Notes: generated from the sequence alone by a model not told the origin. A stretch of 64,000 nt of DNA from an uncultured Eudoraea sp. (GCF_947260015.1 NZ_CAMYOM010000005.1:124001-188000); one strand, 5' to 3'. Numbered from the stretch's first letter, positions 1 through 8,894 are shown. Translations and numbers: made by a program.

Positions 1-563
1 TCCGTCCTTGGAATTCCCAGGGAGTACGACCAGGACCTGTGAAACCGTTTGTGATAGCTCACTAGAGGTAGGGGAAAAGGCAGACCGGTAGTACTATTAT
101 AAGTCAGGCCTAATATTAATCTAAAGGGTTTCTCAACATCCTTTTTCTCCTTCCACATAGTAGCAGTAAGGTTTAATAAAAAGTCATCTCCCTGAAGGCC
201 ATTTACCAAATTAGATGCTATTCTTGGAGTTACAATGCCCACAAATCGCCAGTCTTCATTGAATTTAAAAATATAACCCACATTAAGATCAATGACATAA
301 AGGGTACTCAACTCACTGGAATCAAATGGATAATCCTGAGTGATATCAAAATCAATAATATTAAACTCACCCCCTAATACCAAATACTTATCTAAGCCAA
401 CCTTAATAGGAACATTTAGTAAAAATCGGTATCGCGATGCTGCATTACCCGTTTCTTCTTTCGGGAGCGAAGTATATTCAACTCTCAAAATATCCGTGCT
501 TTGAGCAAAACAAATTCCACTTACTAAAAGTAAGAACCAGAATAATCCAATACGTTTTACCAT
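1..563 (-). CDS. DUF6268-type outer-membrane protein, 3' part cut off by the window start
   Basis: The minus-strand frame from the ATG at 561-563 stays open to base 1, giving about 187 residues without a stop, so the C-terminus lies outside the window. The protein begins MVKRIGLFWFLLLVSGICFA, a clear signal peptide with probable cleavage after CFA. The rest is rich in alternating hydrophobic and aromatic residues (LNVGYIFKFNEDWRFVGIVT, then LILGLTYNST), as in outer-membrane beta-barrels. The overall pattern resembles the DUF6268 family common in Flavobacteriaceae, whose function is not known. The family call is from memory of its pattern; export and barrel character are seen in the sequence. 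Confidence 0.65.
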   Translation of the reverse strand, partial: MVKRIGLFWFLLLVSGICFAQSTDILRVEYTSLPKEETGNAASRYRFLLNVPIKVGLDKYLVLGGEFNIIDFDITQDYPFDSSELSTLYVIDLNVGYIFKFNEDWRFVGIVTPRIASNLVNGLQGDDFLLNLTATMWKEKKDVEKPFRLILGLTYNSTTGLPFPLPLVSYHKRFHRSWSYSLGIPRT

Positions 564-612
564 CTTATTATTCTAGACTTACTATAACAATTCATCAATT
601 AATATTAAGCTT

Positions 613-843
613 TTATTTTTTAAATAAGTGAACATCTCTTTGAGGAAACGGGATTTTGATATTATTTTCCTGGAATTTAGAGTCAATTACATACCGGATT
701 CTGCCTTTTATCTTTAACGCATTAAAACTGTCATTAATATAAAAATGGATTGAAAATAAAAGGCTGGAGTCCCAAACCTCTTCACGAATAAAATTCTCTA
801 CCTTGCCAGGTTTCTCATCTTGCATTATTAGTATTTTAGCCAT
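613..843 (-). pseudogene. Orphan C-terminal tail of an MscS-family mechanosensitive channel
   Basis: The 76-residue frame carries the signature end of the MscS cytoplasmic domain: a VWDSSLLFSIHFYIND stretch (beta-rich cage), an RIRYVID segment and the terminal IPFPQRDVH motif at residues 64-72. A normal MscS protein has roughly 280 residues, with three membrane helices and the pore before this part. Here an in-frame stop lies just upstream (856-858) and the preceding DNA codes for the ABC permease, with 16 bases overlap. It is most simply the remnant of a channel gene whose front was deleted. It could still be translated from the ATG at 841-843, since the frame is intact, but no pore can form. 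Confidence 0.6.
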
Positions 844-2165
844 CTGTACAGTTCTTTATAAGTAGGTTTTTTACCATACATTAAAATTCCCACCCGGTAG
901 ATTTTAGCAGCAAGCCATACGATAGCAATAAAAGTTACAATTAAGCATATAATGGATAGAATTACCTGCCACAATGGAACCCCGCCTTCTCCAATCCCTC
1001 CGGGTAAACGCATCAGCATAACAATTGGTGAGGTTAACGGAAATAGTGAAAACGCAACAGCAATAGGACCATTGGGGTTGCTAAATACGGAAAAGAATCC
1101 AACATAAATGGCCAACATTAAAGGAAGTATTATAGGAAAAATAAATTGCTGAGTATCTGTCTCGTTATCCACCGCTGCCCCAATAGCGGCATAAATTGAG
1201 CTATAAATTAAATATCCGAGAATAAAATACACCAAAAAAAGAGAAATAAGCATAAACCAAGGTATCTCCAGGAATTCGATTGCATACAATTGCATTGTAT
1301 CTGGCGCTGGTGGTAAAGGCGAAATACTATTCATAGGATTCGGAGATGTGCCAGATTGATCACTCAGACCCGTCAGATCAATTCCAAAAACTAAAAAAAC
1401 TACAAAAAGCAACAAGGATGCAGAAATTATCCAGATTGTAAATTGTGTTATTCCCGCTAAGGAAGTCCCGATAATTTTACCTAACATTAATTGAAATGGT
1501 TTTACTGATGAGATTATTACTTCAATAATACGACTCGTTTTCTCTTCAATAACACTGCGCATCACAAAACCACCGTAAATTATAATAAACATCATTATCA
1601 AATAACCAAAACCGCCCCCCACAAAGGCTTTCATTTCATTTATCCCCTTTAAATTCTGTTCTCCTGTGAAAGTTGCTATATTAATTTCGAATCTGTCATT
1701 TATTGTAGTAAATTCCTCTGTAGAAACCCCAATATCTATAAGTTTTCTTTGTCTTAAGCGTTCTTCAAATATATATTCCAAAGGATCCAGAACAGAACTA
1801 TTTGGAGCTTCTTTTGAATAAAAGTAAGAACTTTGGGCTACCTCTTCAAGGTCGCTGTGATTAGGAATATGTAAAAGACCGGAAAAGCCAAGACTTAAAG
1901 TAGAATCCTTAGCGGCTTGCAATGACAAATCTTTAAAAAAAATATAGGAAGTTCTTTCGGTAGTATTAAAGTCATTAGAAAAATAATCACTTTCATTAAA
2001 TACCGCAATTATTCTCTTCTGACTATCATTTACCTTGGTGAGATAAGCAACAAGCACGATCATTCCCACCATCAGTATGGGACTTAGAAAAGTCATGATC
2101 ACAAATGATTTGTTTCGAACTTTGGCCAGATATTCGCGTTTAATGATAAGAGATAATTTATTCAT
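828..2165 (-). CDS. ABC-2 type exporter permease (NatB-like)
   Basis: About 445 residues. It begins MNKLSLIIKREYLAKVRNKS, the usual cytoplasmic start of NatB-type permeases, followed by a first membrane segment (FVIMTFLSPILMVGMIVLVA), a large extracytoplasmic loop of about 150 residues and a C-terminal block of five or more hydrophobic helices. The VIEEKTSRIIEVIISSVKP motif before the second helix is typical of ABC-2 permeases. I chose the ATG at 2163-2165 because it matches the family start and overlaps the ATPase gene by 8 bases; an upstream ATG at 2202-2204 would only add a poor leader. With the upstream ATPase it should form an efflux complex; the substrate is unknown. Confidence 0.85.
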   Translation of the reverse strand: MNKLSLIIKREYLAKVRNKSFVIMTFLSPILMVGMIVLVAYLTKVNDSQKRIIAVFNESDYFSNDFNTTERTSYIFFKDLSLQAAKDSTLSLGFSGLLHIPNHSDLEEVAQSSYFYSKEAPNSSVLDPLEYIFEERLRQRKLIDIGVSTEEFTTINDRFEINIATFTGEQNLKGINEMKAFVGGGFGYLIMMFIIIYGGFVMRSVIEEKTSRIIEVIISSVKPFQLMLGKIIGTSLAGITQFTIWIISASLLLFVVFLVFGIDLTGLSDQSGTSPNPMNSISPLPPAPDTMQLYAIEFLEIPWFMLISLFLVYFILGYLIYSSIYAAIGAAVDNETDTQQFIFPIILPLMLAIYVGFFSVFSNPNGPIAVAFSLFPLTSPIVMLMRLPGGIGEGGVPLWQVILSIICLIVTFIAIVWLAAKIYRVGILMYGKKPTYKELYRWLKY

Positions 2166-3093
2166 GGTCATTTTTGCGTTGTACTGTTTGAATAAAAATA
2201 TCATTAACGGTAGGGATGGTCTCTACAAAATTATTAATGACCGACTTTGAAGATAAAAATGTCAAAAAAGATCTGGTATCATCTGTGGGCAGTTGAACTG
2301 TAAAGTCTAACTGCTTTCTGTTCATATCATGGTGAGAATGGGATATATCAAATTTATCGGAAATCAGATCTAAAAAATTTTCTCCATTTTCCAATTCAAG
2401 CCCTACTCTAAACATATTGTTTTTGTACAGTTTTTTGATATCTTCAAGCCTGCCGTCCAAAATCTTTTCTGCATTATGCAACAAGGCGATATATTCGCAT
2501 AGTTCTTCAACAGATTCCATTCTGTGAGTTGCAAAAATAATAGACGCCCCTTTTTCCTTTAGATTTATTATCTCATCCTTTATAATATTGGCATTTATAG
2601 GATCGAAACCACTAAAAGGTTCGTCAAAAATAAGGAGTTTAGGCTCATGAAGAACTGTTACAATAAACTGAATTTTTTGTGCCATACCTTTTGAGAGTTC
2701 CTGAATTTTCCTGTTCCACCAATCCCCTATCTCCAGTTTATCAAACCAATACTTAAGCTTCTGTTTGGCGTCAGATTTGCTCAATCCCTTAAGCTGGGCA
2801 AGATATAGTGCCTGCTCGCCAACCTTCATACTTTTATAGAGGCCTCTTTCTTCAGGAAGATAACCAATAAGTGCAATATGATGTGGTTGCAGTGGTTCTC
2901 CATCAAACATAACTTCACCGGAATCCGGATAGGTAATCTGATTTATTATCCTTAATAAAGTTGTTTTACCAGCGCCATTGGGGCCTAAAAGGCCGCAAAT
3001 ACTATTTTTTGGTATTGCCAGTGAAACATTGTTTAGTGCAAATTGGTTGCCAAATTTTTTAGTAACATTACTGGCAACAAGGATGTTATTCAT
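2158..3093 (-). CDS. ABC transporter ATP-binding protein (NatA-like)
   Basis: 311 residues with a complete ABC ATPase set: Walker A GPNGAGKTT (37-45), a GYLPEERGLY stretch typical of NatA-type exporters, signature LSKGMAQ (133-139), Walker B LLIFDEP (153-159) and the switch histidine in ATH (189-190). The C-terminal 80 residues form the extra domain seen in this subfamily. It is transcribed with, and overlaps, the permease gene. NatAB of Bacillus exports sodium; that substrate cannot be inferred here. Confidence 0.9.
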   Translation of the reverse strand: MNNILVASNVTKKFGNQFALNNVSLAIPKNSICGLLGPNGAGKTTLLRIINQITYPDSGEVMFDGEPLQPHHIALIGYLPEERGLYKSMKVGEQALYLAQLKGLSKSDAKQKLKYWFDKLEIGDWWNRKIQELSKGMAQKIQFIVTVLHEPKLLIFDEPFSGFDPINANIIKDEIINLKEKGASIIFATHRMESVEELCEYIALLHNAEKILDGRLEDIKKLYKNNMFRVGLELENGENFLDLISDKFDISHSHHDMNRKQLDFTVQLPTDDTRSFLTFLSSKSVINNFVETIPTVNDIFIQTVQRKNDHE

Positions 3094-3613
3094 TCAGGCA
3101 ATTTTTGTTACATTTTGATTGTATAAGTAAAGTGTTCAAAATGAGTTTTGAGTTAAGTTAGAAAAAATTACAATTACAACGACTACAATATTATTAAGCT
3201 AACAAATCAGAATCTATTATCATTCCCTTTTTATAGGATTCAAAGATATAGAAATGCATTAAAATGGTTTTGTAATTCTTAACATTTTGTTTTGCACCTC
3301 ATTGATTTGCCGATAAAAGCCTGTATCTATCATTCTTATTTTATATTCCTATAGTATATAAAGCGAAATAGAATCGAAATTTCTGATAAGATCAAAGATT
3401 GTCAATATAATATCCAGATAATTAATCGACTTATAATCAATTTTATAATAAAAAAGAGCAATGTTATATGTTGTCCAAACGCATAAAAAACAAAACCCAC
3501 CCTTAAAAGAATTAAGGATGGGAAAAAAATTGCTATGAAAAAGAAAATTAATATTGGTTTCCCAATATTGATTCAAATATACGTTTTTTATTTAAAAAGA
3601 AAACTTTAATTCG
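3094..3613. other. Intergenic stretch between the ABC operon and dnaJ
   Basis: 520 bases without a convincing gene. A 75-codon frame on the minus strand (3349-3576) has low-complexity composition and overlaps the dnaJ terminator, so I do not call it. The only structured element seen is the terminator at 3496-3522. The promoter of the ABC operon should lie between 3094 and about 3250, but I see no clean TTTG/TAnnTTTG pair there. Confidence 0.5.
3496..3522 (-). terminator. Rho-independent terminator of grpE-dnaJ
   Basis: An 11-base stem (3496-3506 with 3512-3522, one C/A mismatch) closes a 5-base loop. On the minus strand it is followed by a T-rich tract (TTTTGTTTTTT). It lies about 90 bases beyond the dnaJ stop. 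Confidence 0.8.
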
Positions 3614-4726
3614 TTAAGAGAACATATCCTTTACTTTTTCAAAAAAGGATTTATCTGATTTTTCAGGCTTAGGTTCAAAGTTCTCACTATGCTGCATCTT
3701 CTCAAAAAATTCACGTTGCTCCTTATTTAGTTCCTTTGGTGTCCAGACGTTTACATGCACCAAAAGGTCGCCTGTCCCATAACCATTGATACTGGAAATA
3801 CCTTTTCCCCTTAATCTTAGAATCTTGCCCGACTGAATCCCGGATTCTAATTTAATGCGAACATGACCTGTTACAGTATCAATCTCCTTGGTGGTACCTA
3901 AAACCGCATCCGAAATACTTATGTATAAATCATAATGCAAATTATCACCTTCTCTTTTTAAGGATCCATGTTCGATTGTCTCTATGGCCACCAGCAAATC
4001 GCCTGCTATTCCATTACCAGGAGCTTCGTTACCCTTACCGGAAACTTTTAGCTGCATGCCTTCCTCTACACCGGGTGGTATTTTTATAGAAACTGTCTCT
4101 TCAACTATTTTCAAGCCCTGAGCGTCAGCATCACTTGGTCTATTATCTATTATTTGTCCACTTCCGCCGCAACTGCTGCAAGTAGCTGCCGTTTGCATCC
4201 TACCCAGAATTGTATTGGTTATTTTTGTTACCTGCCCTGCACCATTGCAAGTAGTGCAAGTTTTATAGGTCACGCCAGCAGCCTGCTTTTTGCGCTTCAC
4301 TTTAACCTTTTTCTCTACACCATGAGCAATCTCTTCAAGGGTTAAACTAACACGAATTCTCAAATTGCTGCCTTTCATCCTGCGTTGACCACCGCTAAAA
4401 CCTCCAAATCCTCCAAATCCACCGCCAAATGCACTGCCGAAAATATCACCAAATTGGCTAAAGATATCCTCCATATTCATACCTCCACCACCAAAACCGC
4501 CGCCTTCAAAAGCAGCATGCCCATATTGATCATATCTGGCTTTCTTATCCGGATCACTCAGAACTTCGTAAGCTTCTGCTGCCTTTTTAAACATTTCTTC
4601 TGCCTCGGGATCTCCCTGGTTTTTATCAGGGTGAAATTCTATCGCTTTTTTGCGATATGCTTTTTTAATCTCGGCTGCTGTGGCATTTTTGGAAATACTT
4701 AATATTTCGTAGAAATCCTGCTTCAT
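3614..4726 (-). CDS. dnaJ: Chaperone DnaJ (Hsp40)
   Basis: 370 residues. J domain at 1-68 with the HPD motif at 32-34, which stimulates DnaK ATPase; a Gly/Phe-rich linker at about 74-113; a shortened zinc domain; then the two beta-barrel substrate-binding domains and a charged tail. Only two CxxCxGxG-type motifs are visible, CTTCNGAG (157-164) and CSSCGGSG (183-190), where classical DnaJ has four, so probably one zinc site rather than two. The gene follows grpE by 15 bases and shares its promoter. It acts in the cytoplasm with DnaK and GrpE in protein folding and heat-shock response. The dnaK gene is not in the window. Confidence 0.97.
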   Translation of the reverse strand: MKQDFYEILSISKNATAAEIKKAYRKKAIEFHPDKNQGDPEAEEMFKKAAEAYEVLSDPDKKARYDQYGHAAFEGGGFGGGGMNMEDIFSQFGDIFGSAFGGGFGGFGGFSGGQRRMKGSNLRIRVSLTLEEIAHGVEKKVKVKRKKQAAGVTYKTCTTCNGAGQVTKITNTILGRMQTAATCSSCGGSGQIIDNRPSDADAQGLKIVEETVSIKIPPGVEEGMQLKVSGKGNEAPGNGIAGDLLVAIETIEHGSLKREGDNLHYDLYISISDAVLGTTKEIDTVTGHVRIKLESGIQSGKILRLRGKGISSINGYGTGDLLVHVNVWTPKELNKEQREFFEKMQHSENFEPKPEKSDKSFFEKVKDMFS

Positions 4727-4741
4727 AAGTCTTTTGTAAAT

Positions 4742-5305
4742 TTAATTTCCAACAACCACTTTTGGATGTCGGATTATTTTATCTCCAAGTTTAAATCCCT
4801 TCTCAACAACATCTATGATTTTACCTTTTAACTTTTTGTGAGGGGCCGGAATCTGAGTAATTGCATCATGCACTTCGGCGTCAAAAGCATCGCCTTCTTT
4901 GGTTATTATCTCCTTTAATCCCTTAGACTTAAGAGTTTCTTTAAATTTGTTGCTAATAAGATCCACTCCTTTAAACGATTCTTTATCGGTAGACTTAGAA
5001 ATTTCCTTTAGAGCCCTATCAAAATCATCCATGATAGGTAACAGGGCTACTATGACTTCCTGACCGGCAGTTTTAAAAAGGTCCATACGTTCTTTCGTAG
5101 TGCGTTTTTTGTAATTTTCAAACTCCGCAAAAAGTCTTAAAAACTTATCTTTTTCTTTATTCAGATCTTCCTGTAATTGTTCTTCAATGGATTTTATTTC
5201 CTCTGGGTGCTTATTTGGATCTGATACCAAATCCTGCTCATCCTGTATTTCCTGTTCTTCGGGTATCATTTCATTTATCTCTTCTGACTTATCTTTTTTA
5301 TTCAT
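4742..5305 (-). CDS. grpE: Nucleotide exchange factor GrpE
   Basis: 187 residues: an acidic disordered N-terminus (about 1-40), a long helical coiled-coil region containing KDKFLRLFAEFENYKKRTTK, and the compact C-terminal beta domain ending KLGDKIIRHPKVVVGN. These are the hallmarks of GrpE, which releases ADP from DnaK. It is the first gene of a grpE-dnaJ pair, with the promoter at 5342-5374 directly upstream. Confidence 0.96.
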   Translation of the reverse strand: MNKKDKSEEINEMIPEEQEIQDEQDLVSDPNKHPEEIKSIEEQLQEDLNKEKDKFLRLFAEFENYKKRTTKERMDLFKTAGQEVIVALLPIMDDFDRALKEISKSTDKESFKGVDLISNKFKETLKSKGLKEIITKEGDAFDAEVHDAITQIPAPHKKLKGKIIDVVEKGFKLGDKIIRHPKVVVGN

Positions 5306-5341
5306 TTAATATAGCTTTATATAAACCTCAAATTAGGATGG

Positions 5342-5374
5342 CAAAAGTACTGCCAATTCTTGAAAAATGTCAAA
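5342..5374 (-). promoter_or_regulatory. grpE-dnaJ promoter
   Basis: On the minus strand TTTG (5371-5374) and TACTTTTG (5342-5349) are separated by 21 bases, matching the Bacteroidota promoter TTTG-N19-21-TAnnTTTG. The -33 element sits inside a tandem repeat TGACATTTTGACATTTTT, which could be a control site. Confidence 0.75.
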
Positions 5375-5387
5375 ATGTCACAAAAAA

Positions 5388-5409
5388 AACATCCTGATTG
5401 AAGGATGTT
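5388..5409 (-). terminator. Terminator of the epimerase gene
   Basis: A perfect 8-base stem (5388-5395 with 5402-5409) closes a 6-base loop. On the minus strand it is followed by a run of eight T. It lies about 30 bases past the stop of the epimerase gene and just upstream of the grpE promoter. Confidence 0.85.
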
Positions 5410-5441
5410 CAAAAGTTATCTGCCGGGTTCTTTGTTAAAAT

Positions 5442-6401
5442 CTATACATATTCTTTGGCCAATACATCATCCGGATTATCCTCATTAACTTCCTCTAAGT
5501 ATATATTTTCCAGCGCTCTGCAAATATTATTAAATTTAAAATTAAAGCCTTTTTTTTCTATTTTTTTACTGCTCACACGCTGACTAACAAATAACAGATA
5601 AGACATCTCACCAAGGATAAGTCTCATTACAAATTGAGGTATATTGGGCAAAAACAAGGGTCTATCAAGGACCTTGGCCAATTCTTTAACCATTTTTGAG
5701 TTAGTAACAGGGTTTGGCGCAACGCCATTATAAATACCGGGCAATCTATTTTCAGCTACAAATAGGAGCATACGGGCCAGATCATTCACATGGATCCATG
5801 ATTGCCATTGTCTACCTGAACCAAATGAAGCTCCTAAATATCTTCTAACCGCGCTGGCCATATTTGGCAAGGCTCCCCCTTCTGATGACAGAACGAGACC
5901 TATCCGTATTTTGGTAACAGTAACTTTAAGATCCTGAAATTTATCGATTTCCTTTTCCCAAATCTGAGTTACATCCCCTAAAAAGCTAGAATCTAAGCTT
6001 GTTTCTTCTTCGGTATAAAAATTAGATAAGGAATTTGGATAGATACCTATGGCAGATGCCGAAATAAATGATATTCTTTCTTCCAGATTCAGATTTTTAA
6101 GAGCAATATAAAGTGTCTTTAAGCTATCTACTCTACTTGATAGAATTTCTTTTTTATACGATTTAGTCCATCTTTTAGCAATAGTAGCCCCTGCCAGATT
6201 AATTATTGCTGTAACTCCTTCAAAACAATTTACATCTATCTCATTTATCTTTGGCTCCCAATAAAATCCGCGGTAATCCTTTTCATTTTTAATTTTTGAC
6301 TTATCAGTAGTAAGATAATTTACTGAAATCCCTTTTTCACGACATAAATCGGTTAGCGCGCTCCCTATTAAACCAGTGGCCCCGGTGATTAAAACTTTCA
6401 T
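5442..6401 (-). CDS. TIGR01777-family NAD(P)-dependent epimerase (YfcH/SulA type)
   Basis: 319 residues beginning MKVLITGATGLIGSALTDLC, with the dinucleotide-binding GxxGxxG at residues 7-13. Conserved blocks of this atypical SDR group follow: INLAGATIAKRW, the RIGLVLSSEGGAL block, and the WIHVNDLARMLLF and GIYNGVAPNPVTN stretches near the C-terminus. Related proteins (YfcH, plastid SulA) are oxidoreductase-like with poorly known substrates. It has its own terminator and is separated by 74 bases from mnmD upstream, so it may be read through from the DUF4920-mnmD unit. Confidence 0.85.
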   Translation of the reverse strand: MKVLITGATGLIGSALTDLCREKGISVNYLTTDKSKIKNEKDYRGFYWEPKINEIDVNCFEGVTAIINLAGATIAKRWTKSYKKEILSSRVDSLKTLYIALKNLNLEERISFISASAIGIYPNSLSNFYTEEETSLDSSFLGDVTQIWEKEIDKFQDLKVTVTKIRIGLVLSSEGGALPNMASAVRRYLGASFGSGRQWQSWIHVNDLARMLLFVAENRLPGIYNGVAPNPVTNSKMVKELAKVLDRPLFLPNIPQFVMRLILGEMSYLLFVSQRVSSKKIEKKGFNFKFNNICRALENIYLEEVNEDNPDDVLAKEYV

Positions 6402-6475
6402 CGCATAATTTTTGCCAAAGATATTGGTTTTTATACCCGTGGCAATCAGGTTTAATTTGGATTTAACAGTATCGT

Positions 6476-7168
6476 TTATGAATTATTGCTAAAATTAGTT
6501 TCTCCAGATACTTTGATGGCTCTCAGCATTTCCCTTTTGCCAGGTGGTCCGGGTAACCGTTCAACAATAAAACCAACGGCTTGCATGGCTCTTCTCACAC
6601 TTCCTTTAGCCGAATAGGTTACCAAAACCCCATTTTCTTTAAGAGCATTGTACATCTTTTCAAAAATTATCTCTGTCCAAAGTTCTGGTTGTACCCTGGC
6701 TCCAAAGGCATCAAAATAAATAAGGTCGTAAAGATTACTGTCAGAAATTTCTCGGAAGTCCTTTTTTTGTTTGTTAAATGAAAAATGCGGCCTAACTACT
6801 ATTTTGTTTTCCCAGGAACTTCTATGCATTTCCAAAAAGGCTTCTCTAAAAGCATCTGCTTTTAGAGTTTCGATGTAGTCTAATTGTGATATCTCCTCAA
6901 TAGATATGGGATATGCCTCAATGCCGGTATAATCAACTATTTTGTTCTTCTTTTCGGCTTCAATCAAAGTAATAAGGGCATTAAGACCTGTTCCAAAACC
7001 AATCTCCAAAATACTTATGGCCTCATTGGTTAAATATGTAAAACCTTTATCGATGAAAACATGGTAAGCCTCATTTACTGCCCCGTGTATGGAATGATAT
7101 TGCTCGTTCCAATCCTGTATTTGGATGGTTTTAGAACCATCTCCTGTCGTAATTATCTTTCTTATCAA
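6476..7168 (-). CDS. mnmD: tRNA 5-methylaminomethyl-2-thiouridine methyltransferase MnmD
   Basis: 230 residues equal to the methyltransferase half of the bifunctional enzyme MnmC. The SAM-binding motif EIGFGTGLN is at 55-63, and the family block YFDAFGARVQPELW, then TYSAKGSVRRAM and a GPPGKREMLRA tail are all present. It methylates the wobble uridine of certain tRNAs in the last step of mnm5s2U synthesis. The oxidase half (MnmC1) is absent, as in the stand-alone form known from other bacteria. Its start codon lies one base after the stop of the DUF4920 gene, so the two are cotranscribed. Confidence 0.92.
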   Translation of the reverse strand: MIRKIITTGDGSKTIQIQDWNEQYHSIHGAVNEAYHVFIDKGFTYLTNEAISILEIGFGTGLNALITLIEAEKKNKIVDYTGIEAYPISIEEISQLDYIETLKADAFREAFLEMHRSSWENKIVVRPHFSFNKQKKDFREISDSNLYDLIYFDAFGARVQPELWTEIIFEKMYNALKENGVLVTYSAKGSVRRAMQAVGFIVERLPGPPGKREMLRAIKVSGETNFSNNS

Positions 7169-7169
7169 C

Positions 7170-7673
7170 TTATTGCCCTATTAGTACCCCATCTGCCTCA
7201 AACTCAAAAGTTTTTTTAGGTTCTTTAATCTGAGAAATATCTTCCTGGGATTTGCCAGCATCTTCGGCATAATGCTTTTGGTCATCAACACTCATGTTAG
7301 CTACAAAAGCAATTCCATTTACAACAACTTCCCTGCCCTCGATATCCTTGGGCACAAAAAAGCCATAATCTTTAAACTTCACCATTACTTCCTCTCCATT
7401 TTTCAAATTCAGTTTCATCCAGCAACCTTTAGATTTACAAACATCAGTAACTGTGGCTGAAAACTTTGTCTCCAATGTATCTGCATCCTTAAGTGACTGA
7501 AATTCATCTAGCATTTCTTCGCTTCCAATAGCACCTTTGAAGTCAATTAACTTGCCAAATGAAGCATAATTCTTTTCATTTTGGACATTTTCACTTTCCT
7601 CAGATAGCTTTTGTTTATTCTTACAACCCACTAACAGTACTAAAAACACAAGTAAAATGTTAAAACTTTTCAT
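7170..7673 (-). CDS. DUF4920 lipoprotein
   Basis: 167 residues with a lipoprotein signal (MKSFNILLVFLVLLVGC, lipid-modified Cys17). The mature part contains VTDVCKSKGCWMKL, GFFVPKDIEGREVVVNGIAF and an acidic region, which match the DUF4920 family of Bacteroidota. The Cys-x3-Gly-Cys pair may bind metal or form a disulfide; the role is unknown. It is first in a two-gene unit with mnmD and diverges from ilvE. Confidence 0.8.
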   Translation of the reverse strand: MKSFNILLVFLVLLVGCKNKQKLSEESENVQNEKNYASFGKLIDFKGAIGSEEMLDEFQSLKDADTLETKFSATVTDVCKSKGCWMKLNLKNGEEVMVKFKDYGFFVPKDIEGREVVVNGIAFVANMSVDDQKHYAEDAGKSQEDISQIKEPKKTFEFEADGVLIGQ

Positions 7674-7781
7674 TATTAATAATATTTATGTCCCATCTGC
7701 AAAACTGGTGATTTTTCCTCGAAAAAAGAAGTCATGAAAGGTGATAATTGTTTAATTTTAATCCTGGAAAAAGTGACTTCA

Positions 7782-8846
7782 ATGGATACAGTAGCAAAAA
7801 ACCTGATAGTCGAGAAGGCTGAAACATCTAAGATTAGTAAGGTTAATTTTGATCATCTACCTTTTGGTGCGTATTTTACAGATCATATGTTCGTCTGTGA
7901 TTATAGAAATGGTGCATGGGAAATTCCCAAAATAATTCCTTATCAGCCTTTGCAAATGGAACCTTCCTCCAGGGTATTTCATTATGGTCAGGCAGTTTTT
8001 GAAGGGATGAAAGCCTACAAGGATGATCAAGGTGGTGTTTGGTTATTTAGACCGGATGAAAACTACAGGCGTATAAATAAATCAAGTGTCCGTCTTGCAA
8101 TGCCTGAATTTCCTGAAGAATATTTTTTTGACGGTCTTAAAAAGCTCTTACAATTAGATGAGGAGTGGATTAAACCAGGGGCAGGTAATTCTTTATATAT
8201 CCGTCCTTTTGTTATAGCCACACAAGCAGGTATCATTGCCTCTCCCTCTGAAGAATATAAATTTATTATTATTTGCTCACCAGCACAATCCTACTACGGA
8301 GGTGAAGTAAGAGTAAAGATTGCCGAAAAATATAGCAGGGCCGCAGATGGTGGATTTGGTTTTACCAAAGCCGCCGGTAACTATGCGGGACAGTTTTATC
8401 CAACCAACCTTGCGAAGGAAGAAGGGTATCAACAAGTGGTTTGGACAGATGCCAGCACACATGAGTTCATTGAAGAGGCCGGTACCATGAATATCTTTAT
8501 TCGACTAGATAACAAACTAATTACTTGTCCAACAGGTGATAGAATTTTGGATGGTATAACCAGAAAAAGCATCATTAAATTGGCAAAAGCCCGGGGAATT
8601 GAAGTAGAAATAAGACCTATAAAAGTGTCTGAACTGGTTAATGGCATAAAGAATAATTCTTTAAAAGAAATGTTCGGTAGTGGAACAGCAGCGGTGATTA
8701 ATCCAATACTGGGCTTTGGCTATAAAGAAGAACGCTACGAATTACCAAAAATTGAAAATTCATATGCATCAATCCTAAAGCAACAACTATTGGATATACA
8801 ATATAATAAGATTGAGGATAAGTTTGGATGGAGGTACAAGGTATAG
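7782..8846 (+). CDS. ilvE: Branched-chain amino acid aminotransferase
   Basis: 354 residues from the ATG at 7782 (MDTVAKNLIVEKAETS). An upstream ATG at 7734 would add 16 residues not usual for the family. Fold type IV PLP enzyme of the long BCAT class: YGQAVFEGMKAY, SLYIRPFVIAT, the PLP lysine in FTKAAGNYAGQ (about residue 196), EEAGTMNIF and the GSGTAAVINP phosphate-binding turn. It interconverts Leu, Ile and Val with their 2-oxo acids using glutamate. It stands alone, with a terminator at 8871-8891. Confidence 0.96.
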   Translation: MDTVAKNLIVEKAETSKISKVNFDHLPFGAYFTDHMFVCDYRNGAWEIPKIIPYQPLQMEPSSRVFHYGQAVFEGMKAYKDDQGGVWLFRPDENYRRINKSSVRLAMPEFPEEYFFDGLKKLLQLDEEWIKPGAGNSLYIRPFVIATQAGIIASPSEEYKFIIICSPAQSYYGGEVRVKIAEKYSRAADGGFGFTKAAGNYAGQFYPTNLAKEEGYQQVVWTDASTHEFIEEAGTMNIFIRLDNKLITCPTGDRILDGITRKSIIKLAKARGIEVEIRPIKVSELVNGIKNNSLKEMFGSGTAAVINPILGFGYKEERYELPKIENSYASILKQQLLDIQYNKIEDKFGWRYKV

Positions 8847-8870
8847 TATTCCAATAAAACAAAAAGAAAT

Positions 8871-8891
8871 GGGCACTAAAGTTTAGTGTCC
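8871..8891. terminator. Bidirectional terminator between ilvE and the MazG-like gene
   Basis: An 8-base stem (8871-8878 with 8884-8891, one G-U pair) with a 5-base loop. It is followed by GTTTTATTT on the plus strand and by a T-rich tract on the minus strand, so it can serve both converging genes. Confidence 0.8.
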
Positions 8892-8894
8892 GTT

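Noticed and set aside
3349-3576. 75-codon minus-strand frame between the ABC operon and dnaJ
   Set aside because: Overlaps the dnaJ terminator, has A/T-driven composition and no promoter or recognised motif.
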